A DNA stretch of 61,966 nucleotides, from assembly GCA_046262995.1 (NCBI GenBank), contig JBHELQ010000139.1:1-61966 (forward strand), given 5' to 3'. How positions within the stretch are numbered: position 1 is the stretch's first letter; every line of letters begins with the position of its first letter. A program made the position numbers and the translations under genes. Shown piece by piece: positions 47,834 to 56,192 of the stretch. A model generated the notes under the pieces. That model was not told the origin of the DNA. It made no database searches and saw nothing but the letters and a program-made list of their open reading frames with translations. The DNA comes from JBHELQ01 sp046262995 (GTDB taxonomy: Bacteria; Actinomycetota; Thermoleophilia; Solirubrobacterales; Thermoleophilaceae).

Positions 47834-49111
47834 ATGGCCGAGAGTCCGATTCGCCTGACACTCCACGACGACCTGGTCCGCTCGCGGCTCACGGTCTTCT
47901 TCCGCCTGCTGCTTGCGATCCCGCACCTCGTGTGGATCTCGATGTGGGGGACGGCGGCCTACCTCGCGGTGATCGTTAACTGGTTCGCCACCCTCTTCGT
48001 GGCGAAGTCGCCGGACGGCCTGCACCGCTTCCTCGGGGCGTACCTGCGCTACTCCATCCACGTGCGGGCATACCTGCTCCTCGCGGCGAACCCGTATCCG
48101 GCCTTCCTCGGGCAGCCGGGCACCTACCCCGTGGACCTGGAGATCGACCCACCGGAGCGCCAGAACCGCTGGAAGGTGGGGTTCAGGGCGATCCTGCTCC
48201 TGCCGGCGTTCATGCTGCTGGCCATCCTCTCGAGCGTGGGGGGCTTCCGCATGGGCCTTGCGCCGGTCAGCGCCTTCCTCGGCTGGTTCGCCGCTCTCTT
48301 CACGGGCCGCGCGCCGCGGGGGCTGCGCGACGCCGCCGTCTACAGCCTCCGGTACTCCGCCGAGTTCGGCGGCTACATGTTCGTGCTGACCGACCGCTAC
48401 CCGGGCGCCAGCCCCACGGACCCGCCCATCCCGAGCGTCGCCCAGGACCATCCGATCGTCTTGAGCGTCGAGGACGACCTCAGGCGCTCGCGGCTGCTCG
48501 TCTTCTTCAGGTTCGCGCTGGTGGTGCCGCACCTCGTCTGGCTGCAGCTGTGGAGCATCCTGGCGCTGCTCGCAGGGGTCGCGAACTGGTTCGCCACCCT
48601 CGCGACGGGGCGCTCGCCCGCGCCGCTGCGGCGCTTCCTGTCGGCCTTCCTGCGCTACTCGATCCACGTGTACGCCTTCTTCTGGCTGACCGCGAACCCG
48701 TTCCCCGGCTTCGTGGGCAAGCCCGGGAGCTATCCGGTCGACGTGGAGATCGCCCCGGGCGAGCGCCAGAATCGCTGGCGCACGGGCTTCCGCTTCCTGC
48801 TGGCGCTTCCGGCCCTGCTGGTGGCCGGCGCCCTCAACTACCTCCTCACGATCGCCGGGTTGTTCGGATGGTTCGTGGCCCTCTTCACCGGGGGCATGCC
48901 CAAGGGCCTGCGCGACGCCGGCGCCTACGCGCTCCGCTACACCGCGCAGACCTATGGCTACCTCTACCTGCTGACCGACCGCTATCCGCACGCGAGCCCC
49001 GGGCTGGATGCGCCGCCGGGGCCGCCCGCGGGCCTGCCGCCCACGCCCACAGCGGGCGTCGAGCCGGCGCCCGAGGGCTCGCCCGCGCGATCCGAGCCCG
49101 TCCCGCCGTGA
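47834..49111 (+). CDS. DUF4389 membrane protein, tandemly duplicated
   Basis: 425 residues made of two near-identical halves, each with two DUF4389-like modules. Half one has RSRLTVFFRLLLAIPHLVW, NWFATLFVAKSPDGLHRFLG, LRYSIHVRAYL and LRYSAEFGGYMFVLTDRYPG. Half two repeats them as RSRLLVFFRFALVVPHLVW, NWFATLATGRSPAPLRRFLS, LRYSIHVYAFF and LRYTAQTYGYLYLLTDRYPH. About eight hydrophobic segments are expected. The C-terminal 50 residues are Pro-rich and disordered. Function unknown. AGGGGAGGAG upstream supports the ATG; it overlaps the next gene by 4 bases. Confidence 0.88.
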   Translation: MAESPIRLTLHDDLVRSRLTVFFRLLLAIPHLVWISMWGTAAYLAVIVNWFATLFVAKSPDGLHRFLGAYLRYSIHVRAYLLLAANPYPAFLGQPGTYPVDLEIDPPERQNRWKVGFRAILLLPAFMLLAILSSVGGFRMGLAPVSAFLGWFAALFTGRAPRGLRDAAVYSLRYSAEFGGYMFVLTDRYPGASPTDPPIPSVAQDHPIVLSVEDDLRRSRLLVFFRFALVVPHLVWLQLWSILALLAGVANWFATLATGRSPAPLRRFLSAFLRYSIHVYAFFWLTANPFPGFVGKPGSYPVDVEIAPGERQNRWRTGFRFLLALPALLVAGALNYLLTIAGLFGWFVALFTGGMPKGLRDAGAYALRYTAQTYGYLYLLTDRYPHASPGLDAPPGPPAGLPPTPTAGVEPAPEGSPARSEPVPP

Positions 49112-50373
49112 GCAGGCGCGCGCGGCGGTGGGCCTGGGCCGTCGCGGCCCTGGTCGCCGCGGGCGCGTGGGTCTGGCTTGCCAGTCGGCTATGGCGGACG
49201 TCGGTGCCCGGCGACCTGCGGCTGCCGGACCTGTCGGCGAGCAACTACTTCAGCCATGCCGAGCTCGACCGCACGCGGACGTTCGAGCGCTTCGAGCGGA
49301 TCGACTTCCTGCTCTCCCAGGCGGCGCTCGTCCTGGCGCTGCTCGTCTACTCGGTTCGTGGCCGGGCGCTCGTCCGCGAGTCGGCGGCCGGCCCGATCGG
49401 GACCGGGCTCCTGCTCGGGATGCTGGCGTTCGGCGTCGTCTGGCTCGCCCAGCTCCCGTTCGAGGTCGCGGGTGTGTGGTGGGAGCACCACTACGGCGTC
49501 TCGAAAGCGGGCGTCGTCGAGTCGGTCGTGGACAGCTGGCTGTCGCTCGGAAGCGTGTTCCTGTTCGTCTGCGTCGCGATCGCGATCGTGATGGGGCTGG
49601 CGCGCCCGCTCGGCAACCGCTGGTGGCTCGCCGGGGCGCCCGTGTTCGTCGCCCTCGGCCTGCTTTTCACCTGGGTCCAGCCGTACCTGATCCCCGACGT
49701 CCACCGCCTGCGCGACCCGCGGCTGACCGCCGAGGCCCGGCAGCTGGCGCGGACCGAGCGGCTGCCGCCGATCCCCGTCGACGTCGAGGACGTCCACAAG
49801 TTCACGGACCTGCCGAACGCCGAGGCCGTCGGGCTCGGCGGGAGCCGCCGGGTGGTCCTCTGGGACACCCTCCTGAACGACGGCTTCGGCCCGCGCCAGA
49901 TTCGCACCGTCCTGGCGCACGAGCTGGGCCACCACGCCCATGGCCATCTCTGGAAGCAGGTCGGCTGGAGCGCCCTGACGGCCTTCCCGCTCGCGTTCCT
50001 GATCGCGCTCGCCACCGCGCGGGTGGGCGGGATGAGGGTGCCCACGGCCGTGCCGCTCGCGGTCCTCGTGCTGATCCTCCTGCAGCTCGTGACCTCGCCG
50101 CTCACGACCGCCGTCACGCGCCGGATGGAGGCCGAAGCCGACTGGTCGGCCCTGCGTGCGACGCGTGACCCGACCGGGGCGCGCGTCCTGTTCCAGGGCT
50201 TCGCGAAGAAGGCGCTCGAGCAACCCGACCCCCCCGGCTGGTGGCGCCTGATCGCGGGCGACCACCCGACGATCATGGAGCGGATAGAGATGGCCCGGGA
50301 GTTTCAGGCGCGGCGCCCGCGCCCGGGGGGCCCTAACCGGCCTGGTGGATCGGGCGGATCAGGACCTCGTTGA
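49108..50373 (+). CDS. M48 family (Ste24-like) membrane metalloprotease
   Basis: 421 residues. Five or more hydrophobic segments surround the zinc motif LAHELGHHAHGHLWKQ (HExxH, about residue 270). The third ligand is likely in RRMEAEADWSALRATRD. The N-terminal membrane-spanning part and the luminal YLIPDVHRLRDP region resemble Ste24/CAAX proteases. In bacteria such enzymes serve membrane-protein quality control. GTGA overlap with the DUF4389 gene suggests a joint role. The last 41 bases overlap the convergent SDR gene. Confidence 0.9.
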   Translation: MSRRARRWAWAVAALVAAGAWVWLASRLWRTSVPGDLRLPDLSASNYFSHAELDRTRTFERFERIDFLLSQAALVLALLVYSVRGRALVRESAAGPIGTGLLLGMLAFGVVWLAQLPFEVAGVWWEHHYGVSKAGVVESVVDSWLSLGSVFLFVCVAIAIVMGLARPLGNRWWLAGAPVFVALGLLFTWVQPYLIPDVHRLRDPRLTAEARQLARTERLPPIPVDVEDVHKFTDLPNAEAVGLGGSRRVVLWDTLLNDGFGPRQIRTVLAHELGHHAHGHLWKQVGWSALTAFPLAFLIALATARVGGMRVPTAVPLAVLVLILLQLVTSPLTTAVTRRMEAEADWSALRATRDPTGARVLFQGFAKKALEQPDPPGWWRLIAGDHPTIMERIEMAREFQARRPRPGGPNRPGGSGGSGPR

Positions 50374-51025
50374 CGTCGACGTGCGGCGGCTGGGTCAGCG
50401 CGAACATCACGGCACGGGCGATGTCGTCGGCCTCGAGCGCCTCGCTGGGGCGGTCGTCGAAGAAGGGGGTGTCGACCATGCCGGGCTCGATCGTCGTCAC
50501 CTTGATGTCGGTGTCGGCCACCTCGGCGCGCAGGCTTTCGCCCATGGCGGTGACGCCCCACTTGGTGGCCGAGTAGAGCGATCCCGGGATCGCCCGGCGG
50601 CCCGCCACCGAGCTCAGCAGCAGCATGTGGCCCTTGCCCTGCTCGCGGAAGTGCCCGAGTGACGCGCGGATCGAGAGCGCTACGCCGTAGACGTTCGTCA
50701 GCACCATCTCGCGCCAGTGCTCGACCGAGTCCTCCAGGAAGCTGCGCTTGGCGCCGAAACCCGCGTTGGCCAGGAAGGCGTCCATGCGCCCGAAGCGCTC
50801 GAGCGAGGCCGCGACGAGGGCCTGCTGGTCCTCCCAGCTCGTGACGTCGCAGCGGACGGCGCTGGCCCTGTCCTCGCCGCCGAGCTCCTCGACCAGCTCG
50901 CGCAGCTTGTCCTCGCGGCGGGCCGCCAGCACCAGCCGGTAGCCGAACTCGGCGCCGCGCTTGGCCGTCGCGGCCCCAATGCCGCTCGAGGCCCCGGTGA
51001 TGACAAGGACGGGATCGTCGGCCAC
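50333..51025 (-). CDS. Short-chain dehydrogenase/reductase
   Basis: 230 residues of classical SDR. Cofactor loop VITGASSGIGAATAKRG, FLANAGFGA (NAG motif), the catalytic Ser in LLLSSVAGRR and YSATKWG (YxxxK). The basic Arg after the second strand (AARRED) suggests NADP(H). Substrate unknown. GTG start, with TAGAAC 6 bases upstream on the minus strand, near the TANNNT pattern. Divergent from mreB. Confidence 0.93.
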   Translation of the reverse strand: MADDPVLVITGASSGIGAATAKRGAEFGYRLVLAARREDKLRELVEELGGEDRASAVRCDVTSWEDQQALVAASLERFGRMDAFLANAGFGAKRSFLEDSVEHWREMVLTNVYGVALSIRASLGHFREQGKGHMLLLSSVAGRRAIPGSLYSATKWGVTAMGESLRAEVADTDIKVTTIEPGMVDTPFFDDRPSEALEADDIARAVMFALTQPPHVDVNEVLIRPIHQAG

Positions 51026-51067
51026 AGGAGGGTTCTAGCAGCCGCGCGGTCGGCGACAGCGCTCCGG

Positions 51068-51073
51068 TACCGT
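51068..51073 (+). promoter_or_regulatory. Candidate -10 box (TACCGT) for mreB
   Basis: TACCGT fits TANNNT and ends 9 bases before the GTG at 51083. Confidence 0.35.
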
Positions 51074-51082
51074 GGGAGTCAG

Positions 51083-52231
51083 GTGCATGCCGAGCCCATC
51101 ACGCTCGCTGGATCCGAGCACGCAGACGGAGGCTCGGACCGGAATTCGTCGCAGCTTGCCGGAGCGCTCGTCGCGGCCGGCGGCGCCGGGGTGGACCGGC
51201 GCTCGCCCGCTCGACGCCGCTTTCTGCCTCGACTGGGCGGGCAGGACCTGGCGATCGACCTCGGTACGGCCAACACCCTGGTGTTCCTGCGGGGCAGCGG
51301 GATCGCCCTGCTCGAGCCGTCCGTGGTCGCGCTCGACACGGTCGCCGGGACGGTCCATGCGGTGGGCGACGAGGCCCAGCGCATGATCGGCCGCACCCCG
51401 GCGACGATCACGGCGGTGCGGCCGCTCAGGCATGGCGTGATCGCCGACTTCGAGGTGACAGAGCAGATGCTGCGCCAGTTCATGGGACGCGTCCAGCAGA
51501 ACCGGTTCGCGCACCCGCGAATCATGATGTGCGCGCCGTCGGGGATAACCGATGTGGAGCGGCGCGCCCTGACCGAAGCATGCCTCGCCGCGGGCGCGCG
51601 CTCCGTCCACCTGATCGAGGAACCGCTTGCCGCGGCCATAGGCGCGGGCCTTCCGATCGGGGAGCCTCGCGCGAACGTGGTTGTCGACGTGGGCGGCGGT
51701 ACCAGCGAGATGGCGGTGATCTCGCTTGGCGGGATCGTGGTCTCCCGGTCGCTCCGCACCGGGGGCTACGACCTCGACGAGGCCGTGACGGGCTGGATTC
51801 GAAACAAGCACGGCCTGGCCATCGGCGAGACCACCGCCGAGCGGGTGAAGCTCGAGGTGGGCGGAGTGGAGCCGGACATCACGAACGCGACCACCGAGGT
51901 CAGGGGTCGCGACCCGGTCTCCGGCCTGCCGCGCCAGGTGGACGTAACGAGCGCCGAGGTCAGGGAGGCGCTCGAGCCGACCGTCGTCGAGATCGTGACC
52001 GCCGTTACGGAGGCCCTCGAGCAGACGCCGCCCGAGCTGGCCTCCGACATACCGCAGCGCGGGATCCTGCTGGCGGGCGGAGGAGCGTTGCTGCGGGGTT
52101 TCGCCGAGCGCCTGCAAGGTGAGACCGGCGTCCCGGTCTCCCAGGCCGAGTCCCCGCTCACCTGTGTCGCCCTGGGTGCGGGTCGCGCGCTCGAGGAGAT
52201 CGAGCTGCTCGAACGCACCGGGTCGCGCTGA
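51083..52231 (+). CDS. mreB: MreB-family actin-like protein, solitary
   Basis: 382 residues. The actin-fold phosphate loops are DLAIDLGTANTLVFLRG and VVVDVGGGTSEMAVISLGG; ITDVERRALTEACLAAGA and LIEEPLAAAIGAGLPI are strong MreB motifs, and LLAGGGALLRGFAERL is near the end. MreB filaments guide lateral wall synthesis. mreC, mreD and rodA are not adjacent. An N-terminal extension of about 48 residues precedes the core; it depends on GTG 51083. GTG 51191 is an alternative giving a nearly normal N-terminus. Filament function in this organism is inferred. Confidence 0.9.
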   Translation: MHAEPITLAGSEHADGGSDRNSSQLAGALVAAGGAGVDRRSPARRRFLPRLGGQDLAIDLGTANTLVFLRGSGIALLEPSVVALDTVAGTVHAVGDEAQRMIGRTPATITAVRPLRHGVIADFEVTEQMLRQFMGRVQQNRFAHPRIMMCAPSGITDVERRALTEACLAAGARSVHLIEEPLAAAIGAGLPIGEPRANVVVDVGGGTSEMAVISLGGIVVSRSLRTGGYDLDEAVTGWIRNKHGLAIGETTAERVKLEVGGVEPDITNATTEVRGRDPVSGLPRQVDVTSAEVREALEPTVVEIVTAVTEALEQTPPELASDIPQRGILLAGGGALLRGFAERLQGETGVPVSQAESPLTCVALGAGRALEEIELLERTGSR

Positions 52232-52251
52232 TCGCCGCAGCGCGGGAGCCC

Positions 52252-53235
52252 ATGGACTCCACCAAGGCGCGCTTCCCCGACCTTGGCGCCGGCGCCGGCG
52301 CCTACGAGAGCTTCTACCTGAAGGCCTCGCACCCCTCGGATCGACTGGGGGTCTGGATCCGCTACACGGTCCACAAGGGGCCCGGCTCGGGGGCACTCGG
52401 GTCGCTCTGGTTCACGCTGTTCGACGCCTCCGCGGACGGCCCCCGCGCCTCGAAGGTGACGCTCCCCGACCCTCGCACGGGGGAGGAGGAGTGGATCGGC
52501 ATCGGAGACAGCAGCTTCCGCGAGGGCGAAGCCCGCGGCAGCGCCGTGTCCGAGCGCTGCGACGCCGCCTGGAGGCTCCGCTTCCGCAGCGCCGAGACGC
52601 CGCTCACGCACCTGCCGTACGAGCGGCTCTACAGCTCTCGCCTGCCCCGCACGAAGACGCTAAGCCCCGTCCCCGCCGCACGCTTCGACGGGCAGCTGAG
52701 CGTGGACGGGCGGACGATCGCGGTCGAGGACTGGCCCGGGATGGTGGGTCACAACTGGGGCACCGAGCACGCCGAGCGCTGGATCTGGCTCCACGGGCTC
52801 GGCTTCGAGGGCCAGACGGACCACACGTGGCTCGACCTGGCCATCGGGCGCTTGAGAGTCGGCCGCGTCCTGACGCCGTGGGTCGCGAACGGCGCGCTCT
52901 CGCTCGACGGCCGCCGCTCCCGCCTGGGCGGCCTCGGCCGGCGCGTGCGGGTACGGGAGGGCGCCGGCGGCTGCGAGTTCGCCCTGCCGGGCGAGAAGCT
53001 GCGGCTGAAGGGGGGTGTGAGCGCCGAGCCGAAGGACTGCGTCGGCTGGCTCTACGCGGACCCGGGCGGCGGCGAGCACCGGGCGATCAACTGCTCGATC
53101 GCCGACATGACACTGCGAATCGAGCGCGGCGCCGGATCCCCGCTCGAGCTGCGGGTCGCCGGCGGGGCCACGTACGAGCTGGGAGGCCCCCAGGGGGACC
53201 CGGCGGTCGCGATCCAGCCGTTCCCCGATCCGTAA
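52252..53235 (+). CDS. Uncharacterised beta-rich protein, perhaps CrtC/tocopherol-cyclase-like
   Basis: 327 residues with no signal peptide or membrane segment. It is strand-rich, with the striking WPGMVGHNWGTEHAERWIWL block near residues 161-180 and ANGALSLDGRRSRLGGLG near 220. GHNWG-type Trp/His motifs are known from CrtC-like hydratase and tocopherol-cyclase-like lipocalin folds, so a hydrophobic-ligand or lipid enzyme is possible. I rate this as a weak fold guess. A GGGAG precedes the ATG. It begins 21 bases after mreB and may share its transcript. Confidence 0.6.
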   Translation: MDSTKARFPDLGAGAGAYESFYLKASHPSDRLGVWIRYTVHKGPGSGALGSLWFTLFDASADGPRASKVTLPDPRTGEEEWIGIGDSSFREGEARGSAVSERCDAAWRLRFRSAETPLTHLPYERLYSSRLPRTKTLSPVPAARFDGQLSVDGRTIAVEDWPGMVGHNWGTEHAERWIWLHGLGFEGQTDHTWLDLAIGRLRVGRVLTPWVANGALSLDGRRSRLGGLGRRVRVREGAGGCEFALPGEKLRLKGGVSAEPKDCVGWLYADPGGGEHRAINCSIADMTLRIERGAGSPLELRVAGGATYELGGPQGDPAVAIQPFPDP

Positions 53236-53294
53236 CGCTCGATAATCGACGTTATGGAGACTCGCTAGCGAGGACGCCCCTCCGGGCGCTTGGG

Positions 53295-53300
53295 CATACT
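53295..53300 (+). promoter_or_regulatory. Candidate -10 box (CATACT)
   Basis: CATACT ends 7 bases before ATG 53308; one base from TATACT. It favours the ATG over an in-frame TTG at 53290. Confidence 0.4.
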
Positions 53301-53307
53301 TGCGGCG

Positions 53308-54129
53308 ATGCCGGATCCCCCCAGACCGAAATCGCAGCCGGACGACCCGCCGGGCGCGAAACCGCCGGCCCCCGAGCCCTCCGAGCGAGGGTCCGGCGTC
53401 GGTCCGGTGACTCCCGCGGGCAGCCCCGGCAAGGCGCGGGCCCAGCCAAAGCGGCGCGCTTCAGCGCGCGCGGCCGGGCAGCCGCCGCCTGGCGGCCCGA
53501 AGCGCCCCGGCCGCGCCCCCCGGCCGCAGGGCGTCGGCGGACGGGACGCCGGAAGCGCGCTCGAGCGGGTGCGAAACGTCGACTTCCCCGTCGCCTTCCG
53601 CGGCTACGACCGCGCCGCCGTCGACAGGCACCTGCAAGAAATCTCCCAGCTGGTGGCCGAGCTGGAGGCCAGGCAGCTGCGGGAGTCGGTCGTCCAGCGG
53701 GCCCTGGACGAGGTCGGCGAGCAGACGGCCACCATCCTGAGCCGCGCGAACGAGGCGGCGGACGAGGTCGGCGCCCGCTCGAAGGCGCAGGCCGAGGGCC
53801 GTATCCAGCGCGCGGAGCGGGAGGCCGACGCGATCCGGCGCGAGGCCCAGGAGGACGCCGATCGCCTACGGGCCGACACGCTGCGCCTGTGGGGCGAGCG
53901 CCAGCAGCTGATCGAGGAGATTCGCCACCTGGCGGACGAGACGCTCTCCGTGGCAGACGTCGCGCTGGAGCGGCTCTCCGAGCCGCCGCGGATGGGCCCC
54001 AGCGAGGTCCCTCCGGACGAGGAGGGCCCATCGGACGCGGCGCCCACCGTCGAGGACGAGGCACCGAACGCAGCCGATGCCGAGGGCCCGCCGGCCGAGC
54101 CCCGCAACGGCGGGCCGTCCCAGACCTAG
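53308..54129 (+). CDS. DivIVA-domain coiled-coil protein
   Basis: 273 residues. A Pro/Lys/Arg-rich disordered N-terminus (1-80) precedes a DivIVA-like segment (about 88-115, VDFPVAFRGYDRAAVDRHLQ). A long coiled coil rich in Ala, Glu and Arg (115-215, for example RAEREADAIRREAQEDADRL) and an acidic tail follow. DivIVA proteins mark curved membrane and poles and steer wall growth. The usual place beside sepF/yggT lacks divIVA, so this may be its relative here, but the basic N-terminal extension is atypical. Start chosen from CATACT 7 bases upstream. Confidence 0.8.
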   Translation: MPDPPRPKSQPDDPPGAKPPAPEPSERGSGVGPVTPAGSPGKARAQPKRRASARAAGQPPPGGPKRPGRAPRPQGVGGRDAGSALERVRNVDFPVAFRGYDRAAVDRHLQEISQLVAELEARQLRESVVQRALDEVGEQTATILSRANEAADEVGARSKAQAEGRIQRAEREADAIRREAQEDADRLRADTLRLWGERQQLIEEIRHLADETLSVADVALERLSEPPRMGPSEVPPDEEGPSDAAPTVEDEAPNAADAEGPPAEPRNGGPSQT

Positions 54130-54368
54130 AGCGGCAGCTTCCCGCGCCCCCGGCGACCGGTGGACGCACTCTTGTCGGTCGCCTTGCGCGAGGTCCGGAA
54201 GCCGCCCGAGAGGAGCCGCCCCAGTAGGCCCGGGGCCTTGGCGCCGGTCCGTGCGCCCGCGTCCAGCCCACGGTCGACCCCGTGCTGGGGCCGGCTCGAC
54301 AGGCGCGGGGCGAGGAAGCCCAGCACCAGGAGCAGCAGGCACACCCCGACGATCGCTGCGATGAGCAT
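54126..54368 (-). CDS. Small single-pass membrane protein
   Basis: 80 residues. Residues 2-20 form one hydrophobic helix (LIAAIVGVCLLLLVLGFLAP), followed by a basic Gly/Arg/Ser-rich tail (KATDKSASTGRRGRGKLPL). AAGGGGGG just upstream supports the ATG. Family not recognised. It shares 4 bases of 3' overlap with the DivIVA-domain gene. Confidence 0.65.
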   Translation of the reverse strand: MLIAAIVGVCLLLLVLGFLAPRLSSRPQHGVDRGLDAGARTGAKAPGLLGRLLSGGFRTSRKATDKSASTGRRGRGKLPL

Positions 54369-54448
54369 CCTTCCCCCCTTCGACGCTGGCCCGTTTCTAC
54401 CCGGTCCTTTCGGTTTCGATGCCCCCGCCTCCGGCTACATGTAGCGGC

Positions 54449-54766
54449 ATGGAACGCACAGACGACCCATTGGACCGCCGCGCCGACGACGAGGCGGAGG
54501 CCGCTGCGGCCGAGGCCGGCGCCATCGGCGGCCGCGCCGACGACGACAAGGACCCCGAGCTCCGTCCCGTCGAGGAGGCGGGCGGCGGCGAGGCCGAGGG
54601 GTTCGAGCAAGCCGAGGAGCTTTTGCGGGAGCGCGCCGAGCACGGCGAGCCCGCGCCGGACCCGACCCACGAGGCGTTCCCTCCCGAGGCCGAGTCCGAT
54701 CGCGAGACCGGCGTACAGGGCGAACCCGACGACGTGAAGTCGAGCGAGCGCACGGGAGACGTCTAG
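54449..54766 (+). CDS. Small acidic disordered protein
   Basis: 105 residues. Strongly acidic and low in hydrophobics (RRADDEAEAAAAEAGAIGGR, EEAGGGEAEGFEQAEELL). It is predicted by eye to be disordered with one helix around FEQAEELLRERAEHG. No family recognised and no cysteines. The ATG at 54449 is preferred over an in-frame start at 54419. Transcribed divergently from the small membrane protein. Confidence 0.6.
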   Translation: MERTDDPLDRRADDEAEAAAAEAGAIGGRADDDKDPELRPVEEAGGGEAEGFEQAEELLRERAEHGEPAPDPTHEAFPPEAESDRETGVQGEPDDVKSSERTGDV

Positions 54767-54789
54767 CCGGGGCGGGCCGAACCGTCTGG

Positions 54790-54795
54790 CAGACT
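54790..54795 (+). promoter_or_regulatory. Candidate -10 box (CAGACT)
   Basis: CAGACT ends 9 bases before GTG 54805 and resembles the TAGACT box seen before other genes here. Confidence 0.3.
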
Positions 54796-54804
54796 GCCGA
54801 GGCG

Positions 54805-55410
54805 GTGGCCCGCAAGCAGGTCAGGATGCAGATGCAGGTTGGCGCTCTGGCCGCGATCCCGCAGCTCGAGAACCGGACCGACGAGCAGCTGCAGAGCGAG
54901 TCGAAGCACCGCATCGCCGCGAAGGCCATCCTCGGCGCGCGGGCCGCGGAGCGCTACGAGGTCAAGGCGGCGCGGGGTTACTTCAACGAGGCGCTTGCCG
55001 GCTGCCATCCGCAGGAGCGCCCCGCCCTTCGCCAGATGATGAAGGCGTCCCTCGCTCTGGCGGAGCGGCGACCGGACGAGCTGAAGGACGCCATGGAGAA
55101 GCTGGGACAGGAGGCTCCCTCGAGCCGCCAGCTCCTGATGCTGCGCCTGATGGGAATGATCGCCCCTCCCCCGGGCTCCGGCGCCATGGCCCGCGTACGC
55201 GGCATCGTCCTCCTGTTCCTGCTCGTGGTGGTGCTGCTCGCCGTCGGCCTCGGCCTGGCGGAGCTCGTGTCGCTCCCCTTCGGCGGCTTCGGCCTGCTGA
55301 CCACGCTTCTGGTCGGCTTCCTGATCGTGGCGGCCGTCCTGGGCGCGCTCACGCTGCTCGGGCGGCGCCGCCAGGCGCGCGCCCGCGAAGCCCGAGCCGC
55401 GGGCGGCTAG
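54805..55410 (+). CDS. Membrane protein with helical cytoplasmic domain, unknown
   Basis: 201 residues. Residues 1-125 are a helical, charged domain (TDEQLQSESKHRIAAKAILG, EVKAARGYFNEALAGCHPQ) with a helical-repeat look. Two hydrophobic segments follow at about 135-155 and 165-188, then a basic tail. Function unknown. Its 3' end overlaps the thioredoxin gene by 4 bases (CTAG). Confidence 0.7.
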   Translation: MARKQVRMQMQVGALAAIPQLENRTDEQLQSESKHRIAAKAILGARAAERYEVKAARGYFNEALAGCHPQERPALRQMMKASLALAERRPDELKDAMEKLGQEAPSSRQLLMLRLMGMIAPPPGSGAMARVRGIVLLFLLVVVLLAVGLGLAELVSLPFGGFGLLTTLLVGFLIVAAVLGALTLLGRRRQARAREARAAGG

Positions 55411-56174
55411 TTCCAGGCCGCCGCCAGGCGGCGGCGGTGCTCGCGGGCCAGCGGGTGGTCCGCGCCCAGCTCGGTGAAGATGCCGACGAGCACGCGTCTG
55501 ATCAGGTCGCGGCGGTCCGGTTCGTCCCGGCCGGCCAACGCGTCCTGAAGCTGCTCCAGGGCTGCGGCGTGGTCGCCGCGGTCCCAGGCCTCGAACGCCG
55601 GACGAAGCTCCTCCTCGCCGCTCAGGTGAGCCCTCGCCGCGAGCCCGTCGGCCAGGAAGTCGCCTGCGGCCGGCTCGAGCAGCTGAAGGGCCTCGGCGTG
55701 GTCTCCGCGGCGCAGCAGCAGCCTCCCCAGCGCGCGCCGGGCCTCCGCGTTGGCGGGATCGAGCTCGAGCGCACGACGGAGCCCGGGCTCGTCGCCCTCC
55801 GCGGCCGCGCGCGCGGCGAGCTCATCCGCCTCCGAGGGAAGGAGCCCGTCGAGAAAGCGCTCGACCTCCGGTTGGGGCAACGCGCCGGTGAACTCGGCGG
55901 CCACCTTTCCGTCCCTGAACGCCTTGACGGCGGGAATGCCGCGGATGCCAAAGCGCGCCGCCAGGGCCTGGTTGGCGTCGACGTCCAGCTTGGCGAGCTC
56001 CACCTTGCCCGCCCGCTCCGCAACCGCGCGCTCGAGGACCGGCCCCAGGGCCTTGCACGGCCCACACCACTCGGCCCAGAAGTCCACGACCACCGGCAGC
56101 TCGCGCGAGCGCTCGACCACCCGCTGCTCGAAAGCCGACTCGTCGACGTCGAAGGCATGTGGAGCCACGGCCAT
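55407..56174 (-). CDS. Thioredoxin-TPR protein, CnoX/YbbN-like
   Basis: 255 residues. The thioredoxin domain (1-115) has FWAEWCGPCKALGPVL with an intact CGPC (Cys37, Cys40) and the cis-Pro in RGIPAVKAFRDG. The C-terminal half is TPR-like helical repeats (AEARRALGRLLLRRGDHAEA, DHAAALEQLQDALAG). This architecture matches CnoX/YbbN, a chaperedoxin that protects substrates and works with GroEL. E. coli YbbN lacks the first Cys, so this form may be redox-active. ATG start with TAGCCT 7 bases upstream. Confidence 0.93.
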   Translation of the reverse strand: MAVAPHAFDVDESAFEQRVVERSRELPVVVDFWAEWCGPCKALGPVLERAVAERAGKVELAKLDVDANQALAARFGIRGIPAVKAFRDGKVAAEFTGALPQPEVERFLDGLLPSEADELAARAAAEGDEPGLRRALELDPANAEARRALGRLLLRRGDHAEALQLLEPAAGDFLADGLAARAHLSGEEELRPAFEAWDRGDHAAALEQLQDALAGRDEPDRRDLIRRVLVGIFTELGADHPLAREHRRRLAAAWN

Positions 56175-56180
56175 GGGTCT

Positions 56181-56187
56181 TAGGCTA
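56181..56187. promoter_or_regulatory. Shared symmetric -10 box for divergent genes (TAGGCTA)
   Basis: TAGGCT on the plus strand (56181-56186) ends 6 bases before GTG 56193. TAGCCT on the minus strand (56187-56182) ends 7 bases before ATG 56174. Both fit TANNNT and overlap by five bases within an 18-base intergenic gap. Confidence 0.6.
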
Positions 56188-56192
56188 GCTGC

